In this document: in pieces, positions 51,205 to 56,676 of the stretch
Position numbering within the stretch: the stretch's first letter is position 1
How the letters are laid out: the number at the start of each line of letters is the position of its first letter
Assembly: GCA_947462095.1 (NCBI GenBank)
Contig: CANHNQ010000005.1
Span: forward strand, 1 to 56,676
Length of the DNA stretch: 56,676 nt
Direction of reading: 5' to 3'
Origin: Gemmatimonadota bacterium
GTDB taxonomy: Bacteria; Gemmatimonadota; Gemmatimonadetes; Gemmatimonadales; Gemmatimonadaceae
The notes under the pieces: generated by a model
The model's database searches: none
The model's input: only the letters and a program-made list of their open reading frames with translations
Told to the model about the DNA's origin: nothing
Translations under genes and position numbers: made by a program

Positions 51205-52920
51205 GTGTCTGACTCCACTTCTGAAGCCGGTTCTGAATCCACGTCCACCCCGCGTCGCGACTTCATTCGCGAGATGGTGGCCGACGACGTCGCAACCGGC
51301 CGGTTCGGCCGTGGTCCCGCCACGCGTTTCCCCCCCGAGCCGAACGGCTTTCTGCACATGGGCCACGCCAAGTCGATCTGCCTGAACTTCGGCATCGCCC
51401 AGGAGTTCGGCGGCACCTGCAATCTGCGCTTCGACGACACGAACCCGGCTACGGAAGACGTGCGCTACGTGGAAGCGATTCAACGTGACGTGCAATGGCT
51501 GGGCTTCCAGTGGGACAACCTGTTCTATGCGTCCGACTATTTCGAGAAGCTCTACGAGATTGCCGAATCGCTGGTGTTGAAGGGCAAGGCGTACGTCGAC
51601 TCGCAGAACGAAGAAGAAATCCGTGCGGGACGCGGCACGGTCACCTCGGCCGGTACGCCGGGACCGTATCGCGATCGCTCGGTCGAGGAAAACCTCGACC
51701 TGCTGCGACGCATGCGCGCTGGTGAATTCGCCGACGGGACGCACGTGCTGCGCGCGAAGATCGACCTCGCGCACGTCAACATGATCATGCGCGATCCGCT
51801 GCTGATCCGCATCCGGCATGCACATCACTATCGTCGCGGCAACGACTGGTGCATCTACCCGTTGTACGACTTCGCGCACGGGCTCAGCGACGCCATTGAG
51901 GGGATTACGCGCTCGCTGTGCACGCTGGAGTTCAAGGACAGCCGCGAGATCTACGACTGGCTGGTGAAGGAAGCGGGTTTCGAGCACCCGCCCACGCAGA
52001 TCGAATTCGCACGGTTGGAGCTGGATTACACGATCCTCAGCAAGCGCAAGCTGCTGCGGCTCGTGAACGACGGGCACGTGACGGGGTGGGATGATCCGCG
52101 TATGCCGACCATTGCCGGGCTGCGTCGTCGCGGCGTGCGTCCGGAAGCCATTCGTGAGTTCTGCGAAACGATCGGCGTGGCGCGCAAGGATGCGCGCGTG
52201 GAGATCGCGGCGTTCGAGCATGCGGTGCGCAACGACCTGAACATGGAAGTGCCGCGCGTGCTGTGCGTGCTCAATCCGCTCAAGGTCGTGCTCACGAACT
52301 ATCCCGAGGGCCAAGTCGAAGATCTCGACGCGCCGAGCTTTCCGCACGACGTGCCGAAGACTGGCTCGCGCAGCATGCCATTCTCGCGCGAGCTGTACGT
52401 GGATCGCGACGACTTCATGGAAGACCCGCCGAAGAAGTTCTATCGCCTGGCGCCGGGCAAGGAAGTGCGGTTGCGCTTCGGCTATCTCATCACCTGCAAC
52501 GAGGTGGTGAAGAACGACGCCGGTGACGTGATCGAGTTGCGGTGCACGTACGATCCCGCCACGCGCAGCGGTCAGGCGCCGGACGGTCGGAAGGTGCAGG
52601 GCACGATTCACTGGGTGAGCGCGGCGCAGGCGCTGTCGTGCGAAGTGCGCGTGTACGACCGTCTGTTCTCGCAGCCTGATCCCGATGCCGTGCCCGAGGG
52701 GCAGGACTTCATTTCCGCGCTCAATCCGCAGTCGCTGGTGGTGATTCCCGACGCCAAGATCGAGCCCAGTGTGGCCAACGATCCCATTGGGTCGCGCTAT
52801 CAGTTCGAGCGCACGGGCTACTTCATGAGCGAGGTGGAGAGCAGCACGCCGGAGAAGCTGGTGTTCAACCGGATCGTGGGGCTGCGGGACAGCTGGGCCA
52901 AGGAAGTGAAACGCGCCTGA
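51205..52920 (+). CDS. glnS: Glutaminyl-tRNA synthetase
   Basis: 571 aa class I synthetase charging tRNA-Gln in the cytosol. The HIGH motif is HMGH (51-54) within RFPPEPNGFLHMGHAKSICLNFG, and the KMSKS motif is LSKRK (278-282). The GlnRS-specific CNLRFDDTNP and the two C-terminal anticodon-binding beta barrels are present. GTG 51205 is chosen because the conserved DFIREMVADD block begins at residue 19; the internal ATG 51271 would remove it. It indicates direct glutaminylation rather than sole dependence on GatCAB. A tRNA-Gln gene lies 770 bases downstream. A hairpin follows the stop. Confidence 0.95.
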   Translation: MSDSTSEAGSESTSTPRRDFIREMVADDVATGRFGRGPATRFPPEPNGFLHMGHAKSICLNFGIAQEFGGTCNLRFDDTNPATEDVRYVEAIQRDVQWLGFQWDNLFYASDYFEKLYEIAESLVLKGKAYVDSQNEEEIRAGRGTVTSAGTPGPYRDRSVEENLDLLRRMRAGEFADGTHVLRAKIDLAHVNMIMRDPLLIRIRHAHHYRRGNDWCIYPLYDFAHGLSDAIEGITRSLCTLEFKDSREIYDWLVKEAGFEHPPTQIEFARLELDYTILSKRKLLRLVNDGHVTGWDDPRMPTIAGLRRRGVRPEAIREFCETIGVARKDARVEIAAFEHAVRNDLNMEVPRVLCVLNPLKVVLTNYPEGQVEDLDAPSFPHDVPKTGSRSMPFSRELYVDRDDFMEDPPKKFYRLAPGKEVRLRFGYLITCNEVVKNDAGDVIELRCTYDPATRSGQAPDGRKVQGTIHWVSAAQALSCEVRVYDRLFSQPDPDAVPEGQDFISALNPQSLVVIPDAKIEPSVANDPIGSRYQFERTGYFMSEVESSTPEKLVFNRIVGLRDSWAKEVKRA

Positions 52921-52942
52921 GTGCGATTGGCGGCGCAGGCGT

Positions 52943-52974
52943 AACGGGGGTGACGGAGTGCCGTCGCCCCCGTT
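52943..52974 (+). terminator. hairpin after glnS
   Basis: AACGGGGG (52943-52950) pairs with CCCCCGTT (52967-52974), and inside it GACGG (52952-52956) pairs with CCGTC (52961-52965) around AGTG. It is 22 bases after the glnS stop. There is no U-tract, so it is a GC-hairpin terminator candidate. Confidence 0.6.
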
Positions 52975-53036
52975 GCACGTTGGGGCATGAAGGTGTTGCC
53001 GCCGAGTTGCCAAAACCGCCGAAAGCCGAGCAAACT

Positions 53037-53639
53037 ATGGGCATGCCAATCGCGCACGAGCGTCGCTGGTCGGTGGAGGACGTCTGGGCGTTGCCAGACG
53101 ATCCACACCATCGCTACGAGACCGTGGACGGCGAGCTGCTGGTGACCCCGATGCCGCGGTTCGCGCACCAGCGCGCCGTGTCGCGCCTTGGGCTGCTGCT
53201 CGGTGAATACGTGCAGCGGCAGCGCGTGGGGGAGATGATGTTCTCGCCGTACGACGTCGTGCTCGACCCGTATACGCTGATGCAGCCGGACGTGCTCGTG
53301 ATCGCCCCGGTGGGCCTTGCTGTCGTGCGGGGGCAGGCGCCGCCGCCACCGCCGTATCTCGCGCTCGAAGTGTTGTCGCCGAGTACGGCGCGGGCCGATC
53401 GATTGCGGAAGCGGCCACGGTATCAGCGCGCGGCGATCGAGTGCTGGCTGATTGACCTCGACTCGCAGCTGATCGAGCGCTGGACGCCCGATGTCGACCG
53501 CCCTGAGATCTGCGCCGACCGGTTGGTGTGGAACCCTCCGGGCGCTCGGGAACCGCTCGAGGTCGATGTTCCCGCGCTGATGCTGGCGATTCTCGGGTTG
53601 GATGAGGCTGGAGCCGAGGGCACTACCGTCCGGCTGTGA
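53037..53639 (+). CDS. Uma2 family (DUF820) PD-(D/E)XK-like nuclease-fold protein
   Basis: 200 aa. Family marks are WSVEDVWALPDDPHHRYETVDGELLVTPMP at the start, QPDVLVI carrying the first acidic residue, LALEVLSPSTARADRLRK carrying the second acidic residue plus a basic residue, and AIECWLIDLDSQLIERW. The usual D...ExK nuclease triad is present in the relaxed Uma2 form (E-V-L). The cellular role of Uma2 proteins is not established; they are often found in many copies. Start ATG 53037 or 53043. It stands alone between glnS and tRNA-Gln. Confidence 0.8.
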   Translation: MGMPIAHERRWSVEDVWALPDDPHHRYETVDGELLVTPMPRFAHQRAVSRLGLLLGEYVQRQRVGEMMFSPYDVVLDPYTLMQPDVLVIAPVGLAVVRGQAPPPPPYLALEVLSPSTARADRLRKRPRYQRAAIECWLIDLDSQLIERWTPDVDRPEICADRLVWNPPGAREPLEVDVPALMLAILGLDEAGAEGTTVRL

Positions 53640-53688
53640 GTGTTCTATATTTGGATTTCCGACGGGCCTTGGCCGGTTGGAAGCCAGC

Positions 53689-53761
53689 TGCCCCTTAGCT
53701 CAACTGGCAGAGCGTCTGACTCTGGATCAGAAGGTTCCAGGTTCGAAACCTGGAGGGGCAA
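53689..53761 (+). tRNA. tRNA-Gln (CTG anticodon)
   Basis: A 73-nt cloverleaf: acceptor TGCCCCT/AGGGGCA (U1-A72 pair, a glutamine feature), D-arm GCTC/GAGC, anticodon stem TCTGA/TCAGA with loop CTCTGGA (anticodon CTG), T-arm CCAGG/CCTGG with TTCGAAA. Discriminator A73; CCA is not encoded. It reads CAG. An AT-rich TATATT lies about 40 bases upstream and may be its -10 element. It is followed by an intrinsic terminator. Confidence 0.97.
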
Positions 53762-53791
53762 TACAGTAAAGCCTTACAGTTCAAGCACTTA

Positions 53792-53817
53792 GCCTCGGCC
53801 TCGCGCCGGGGCTTTTT
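53792..53817 (+). terminator. intrinsic terminator after tRNA-Gln
   Basis: GCCTCGGC (53792-53799) pairs with GCCGGGGC (53805-53812), with one G-U pair and a 5-base loop, followed by TTTTT (53813-53817). It lies 30 bases after the tRNA. Confidence 0.88.
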
Positions 53818-53904
53818 GCGTGCGGCGGGCGGACCATCGACAGGCATCCGCAACAGGTGCAGACTGTACCCGACCGTGCCACCACAAATCATTCAGGAGG
53901 TACC

Positions 53905-54090
53905 ATGTCCGATTCGTCTGCCCCCGTACGACACGACGACCAGCCGCTCAGCGACGACCAGCTCAGCCAGATCGCCGGCGGGGGGCCCAAGGGAGGGGGA
54001 GGGATGTCTGTCAGCTACCCGTGCGATATCTGCGGTCAGAATTTCACCACACTCGATGCGCTCACGCGGCACCAGACGCCGCATCCGTGA
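53905..54090 (+). CDS. 61-aa peptide: double-glycine leader joined to a C2H2 zinc-finger motif
   Basis: A textbook AGGAGG (53895-53900) sits 4 bases before ATG 53905, one of the few strong ribosome-binding sites in this window. Residues 1-26 are polar and acidic and end in LSDDQLSQIAGG, the L-x3-x-L-x2-I-x-GG pattern of double-glycine leaders of secreted or modified peptides. A Gly/Pro/Lys linker (27-33) follows. Residues 38-60 match the eukaryotic-type C2H2 finger exactly: Y38, C40-x2-C43, F47, L53, H56-x3-H60. No peptidase, exporter or maturase is adjacent. It may be a peptide precursor, a tiny zinc protein, or both; function unknown. Confidence 0.72.
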   Translation: MSDSSAPVRHDDQPLSDDQLSQIAGGGPKGGGGMSVSYPCDICGQNFTTLDALTRHQTPHP

Positions 54091-54140
54091 CGTAAGATCC
54101 TCGTCGCGGCGCGAGCCCGGGCGCGCGACACACCCGCCGT

Positions 54141-54446
54141 CTATTTCTTGGCCTGCAGCGCCCGCGTCAGCAACGACTCCCAGATCCCGTCAAGCGCTTC
54201 GATCGCGACGGTGTCTACTGACGCGGGATCCAGTCGGTTCGACAACCGACGGCGGTTGCGATGATACGACTTCTCGTACCGCCCCTCGGCCTGCTCACTC
54301 GGCAGGTTCTTCGCATACCAGCCCGCCACGATGGCCAGCGTGCCCTCGTTCCACGCGGACGCCGGCAGTGAAAGATCCTCGTACTGCAGCACGAGTTCCC
54401 ATTCAAAAGAGCGGTGCTCCGCGGTGAACGAACTCTGATCGATCAT
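54141..54446 (-). CDS. Small hypothetical protein
   Basis: 101 aa from ATG 54446, chosen because GGAG lies 7 bases upstream in good Shine-Dalgarno position; the open frame continues to 54644 but lacks support. The protein is soluble and helical, with WNEGTLAIVAGWYAKNLPSEQA followed by a basic GRYEKSYHRNRRRLSNRLDP stretch and a C-terminal helix. It has no cysteine, signal or membrane segment and no family I recognise. It converges with the zinc-finger peptide gene and is divergent from the DksA-like gene. Confidence 0.5.
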   Translation of the reverse strand: MIDQSSFTAEHRSFEWELVLQYEDLSLPASAWNEGTLAIVAGWYAKNLPSEQAEGRYEKSYHRNRRRLSNRLDPASVDTVAIEALDGIWESLLTRALQAKK

Positions 54447-54642
54447 CGAGCGGCTCCGTTTCGGGACATGGGGCAGGTCGTGCGCGACGCGCACCGCCAT
54501 CACCCTCGGGAAACCTAGCACCACACCACCGGCGCACCGTCGTAGCGCGCTGGACCGATCCATGCAGATGGAGCACGCCATGCCCTGCATCGCACCCCTG
54601 TTCAGGCCGTCGCGATCGCTCACCGTCTGCTCCGGAGTTTCC

Positions 54643-55005
54643 ATGCCGCTAACCGCGCCGCAGCTACAGCACCTCGAGAAGCGCCTGCATCAGGAACGCG
54701 CCCGACTCCTGGAGGAGCTCCAGGACTTCGTCCGTGAGGAATCGTCCGCCGATAGCCAGCATCTCGCCGGCGACCTGTCGCAGCGTCCCCTGCATCCCGC
54801 TGATCTCGGCACCGACGTTGCCAACGAGGAGCTCGAAGCATCCGTGTCCACCCGTCGCTCGGCGGAGCTTGCCGAAATCGACGCGGCGCTGGCACGGCTG
54901 GCCGCCGTGCCGTCCACCTTCGGTGTCGACGAGCAGTCGGGTGCGGAGATCCCCTTCGCGCGGCTCGACATCATTCCGTACGCGCGCACCAACGTGGCGC
55001 GCTAA
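54643..55005 (+). CDS. DksA/TraR-family protein lacking all zinc-binding cysteines
   Basis: 120 aa. Layout as in DksA/TraR: a long N-terminal coiled coil (about 7-90) and the C-terminal finger region FGVDEQSGAEIPFARLDIIPYARTNVAR. The canonical version is YGxCxxCGxxIxxxRLxxxPxAxxCxxC. All four cysteine positions are changed (D96, S99, N117, R120) while the scaffold residues are kept, so it should fold without zinc. DksA-type proteins bind the RNA polymerase secondary channel and tune transcription under stress; whether this one does is open. ATG 54643 has GGAG 5 bases upstream. The longer frame from 54562 lacks such support. Confidence 0.75.
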   Translation: MPLTAPQLQHLEKRLHQERARLLEELQDFVREESSADSQHLAGDLSQRPLHPADLGTDVANEELEASVSTRRSAELAEIDAALARLAAVPSTFGVDEQSGAEIPFARLDIIPYARTNVAR

Positions 55006-55099
55006 AGGCGCCTCCGGGCGATGGCTCAGCCTTGCGGATGCCGGTGCCGGGCGCGTTTCTTAGCGCTTCACGCCCCGATCTTCCACGTATGAGGCCGCC

Positions 55100-56676
55100 A
55101 TGTCACTTCGTCTACGTCCCGCTGCCGTGCTTGCGGCGGCGTTCGTCGCTGCGCCGTTGCTCCTGTCGTCACGCGCCTTCGCCCAGTCCAAAGGACTCGA
55201 CGAAAGCGACATCATGCGTCTCAAGTCGGTCGGTGGCGTCGCGATGGCCCCCGATGGCGCACGGGTGCTCTATGCCGTCAGCGCGTGGGAGCATCCGAAC
55301 GCCAAGGGTGACACCGCGCTGGGCGATCGTCACGAACGTCGCTCGCATGTGTTCATGGTGCCCGCTGCCGGCGGCGCGCCGAGGCAGCTCACCTTCGGCG
55401 AGCGCGGCGAGTCCCAGGCGCAGTGGTCGCCCGATGGCCGCACGATTTCCTTCGTGACGGCGCGTGGCACCGGTACGGGTGACGATGCGCCGAAGCCGCA
55501 GATCTGGCTCCTGCCGGCCGATGGTGGTGAGTCGCGTCAGCTCACCACCGTGCGCGACGGCGTCTCGTCGTATGTCTGGTCGCCCGATGGCTCGCGCATT
55601 GCCATCGTGACCACCGATACACTCACACGAGAGCAGGAAGCGAAGCTCCGCCGCCGCGACGACCCCAAGGTGTACGAAGACGACTTCCGTCTCAATCACA
55701 TTTGGGTGGTCGATGTGGCCTCGGGGAAGGCCACCAAGGTGACGTCGGGGGCGTACACCGTGAGTGGTGTGCCGAACTGGTCGCCCGACGGCAAGAAGCT
55801 GGGCTTCCGCGCATCGCCCACGCCGATGATCCGCGATGAACGCGGCAACGCGTATGTGGTGGACGTGACGTCGCTCGCGCTCGATGCCATCACGACCACC
55901 AACGACGCCGAGTCGGCACCGCAGTTCTCACCCGACGGGAAGACGCTGGCGTTCACGATGCTCCCGCACGAGATGGCGCCGCACAAGGACGGGATCATGC
56001 CGCGCACGCTGCGGAATGCACGATTGGTCACGTTCGACCTCGCGACGCGCGCGATCACCAATCATGCCCGCGCCGATTTCGACGTGAGCCCGGGTGCGCC
56101 GCGCTGGTCACCCGATGGCAAACAGCTGTGGTTCACCGCCAGCGACCGCGTGTGGACTTCGTTGTACGCGTACGACGTGGCGGGCAAGAGCTACAGCAAG
56201 CGTACGAAGGACGTGCTGGTGCAGGGGCTCTCACCGAACAGCGACGGCAGCACGCTGGCGATGGTGCTCGATACACCAGACCTGCCGGGCGAAGTGTACG
56301 TGCAGAAGGGCAGCGCGGCGCCCACGCGCATCACCACCACCAACGGGTGGCTCAGCGAACGTGCCCTCGGTGCGTCGCGCGTGATCACGTGGAAGTCGAA
56401 GGACGGCCGCGAAGTGGAAGGCGTGCTGTTGCTTCCCGTGGGCTATCGCGAGGGGGCGCGCGTGCCACTCGTGGTCTCGGCGCACGGTGGGCCGACCGGT
56501 GCGCACACCAACGGCTTCAAGGCCGGCACGAGCCCCGGACAGACGTATGCGGCGCGCGGCTGGGCGGTGTTCTATCCCAACCCGCGCGGCTCCACCGGCT
56601 ACGGCGAATGGTGGATGCACGCCAACACCGGTGACTGGGGCGGTGGCGACTACCGCGACATCATGACCGGCGTGGA
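55100..56676 (+). CDS. S9-family (prolyl oligopeptidase/acylaminoacyl peptidase-type) exported peptidase, truncated at window end
   Basis: 525 codons are visible; the gene runs off the window. A signal peptide (about 1-29, AVLAAAFVAAPLLLSSRAFAQ) gives an exported enzyme. The N-terminal beta-propeller carries repeated WSPDG/FSPDG blades (for example QWSPDGRTISF, VWSPDGSRIAI, NWSPDGKKLGF, QFSPDGKTLAF, RWSPDGKQLWF). The alpha/beta-hydrolase domain begins near 440 with PLVVSAHGGPTGAH and FYPNPRGSTGYGEWW; the catalytic Ser-Asp-His lie beyond the window. ATG 55100 is chosen for the signal peptide and GAGG 5 bases upstream. It would degrade peptides in the periplasm. Confidence 0.88.
   Translation, partial: MSLRLRPAAVLAAAFVAAPLLLSSRAFAQSKGLDESDIMRLKSVGGVAMAPDGARVLYAVSAWEHPNAKGDTALGDRHERRSHVFMVPAAGGAPRQLTFGERGESQAQWSPDGRTISFVTARGTGTGDDAPKPQIWLLPADGGESRQLTTVRDGVSSYVWSPDGSRIAIVTTDTLTREQEAKLRRRDDPKVYEDDFRLNHIWVVDVASGKATKVTSGAYTVSGVPNWSPDGKKLGFRASPTPMIRDERGNAYVVDVTSLALDAITTTNDAESAPQFSPDGKTLAFTMLPHEMAPHKDGIMPRTLRNARLVTFDLATRAITNHARADFDVSPGAPRWSPDGKQLWFTASDRVWTSLYAYDVAGKSYSKRTKDVLVQGLSPNSDGSTLAMVLDTPDLPGEVYVQKGSAAPTRITTTNGWLSERALGASRVITWKSKDGREVEGVLLLPVGYREGARVPLVVSAHGGPTGAHTNGFKAGTSPGQTYAARGWAVFYPNPRGSTGYGEWWMHANTGDWGGGDYRDIMTGV

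Noticed and set aside
51151-53013. 620-codon open frame on the minus strand across glnS
   Set aside because: Antisense of glnS, which has all GlnRS motifs; long antisense frames are expected at this GC content.
54447-54644. N-terminal extension of the 101-aa hypothetical gene
   Set aside because: The good Shine-Dalgarno belongs to ATG 54446; the extension overlaps the upstream region of the divergent DksA-like gene and has no coding character.
1-56676. CRISPR arrays, insertion sequences, prophage or integrase genes
   Set aside because: None found: no regularly spaced repeats, transposase or phage genes; the only repeats are two palindromes and short direct repeats.

Overview
The window is GC-rich, densely coded bacterial chromosome with no phage, insertion sequence or CRISPR array. 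Several traits fit a Gemmatimonadota-type (Gemmatimonas-like) Gram-negative bacterium: the base composition, a bacterial-type GlnRS, a SURF1-type cytochrome oxidase assembly factor, many lipoproteins and signal peptides of the A-x-A-Q type, and tightly overlapping genes. This placement rests on gene style and remembered gene content, not on a search.

Layout. 1-2843 (-) holds most of a large Eco57I-type DNA methyltransferase whose C-terminus lies outside the window. 3034-9106 is a mixed housekeeping stretch: D-amino-acid transaminase, a GT2 glycosyltransferase on the opposite strand, then LD-carboxypeptidase, rhodanese, a CoA-type NUDIX hydrolase and a gamma-glutamyltransferase lipoprotein. 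9249-20379 (+) is an uninterrupted co-directional run. It starts with a manganese module (mntH, a universal stress protein and a DtxR/MntR regulator, with a TTAGG-N4-CCTAA operator in front of mntH). It continues into an AttEFGH-like FtsX/ABC system in which one permease appears split between two genes, and then DUF72, glycogen branching enzyme and SURF1.

21548-34341 (-) is a ten-gene surface-glycan operon with overlapping junctions almost throughout. It encodes an AsnB-like amidotransferase, a MurJ-type flippase, three GT4 genes (one a tandem double enzyme), an O-antigen ligase/polymerase, a Wzz-like chain-length protein, and a PglC/PglD/PglE-like set that would make and load a di-N-acetylated 4-amino sugar. 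34640-39343 (-) supplies UDP-GlcA/UDP-GalA (ugd plus a UDP-glucuronate epimerase) together with an EamA permease and an MgtE magnesium channel, and ends at a strong intrinsic terminator.

39431-49252 carries metabolic and maintenance genes on both strands: beta-hydroxyacid dehydrogenase, SufS-like enzyme, a lipoprotein of unknown role, thioesterase, MFS exporter, RNase Z, KGG stress protein, threonine dehydratase and class II photolyase. 49429-56676 contains tRNA-Ala(CGC), a lipoprotein of unknown role, glnS, a Uma2 protein, tRNA-Gln(CTG), a 61-aa peptide that joins a double-glycine leader to a perfect C2H2 zinc-finger pattern, a cysteine-free DksA/TraR homologue, and a truncated S9 peptidase.

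Most noteworthy: the GG-leader/C2H2 mini-protein (53905-54090); the split FtsX permease with one half fused to a lipocalin-like AttH/CrtC domain (11880-16190); a recurrent TANNNT-N6-ATG arrangement suggesting leaderless transcripts; and two long imperfect palindromes that each overlap the stop codon of a neighbouring gene.
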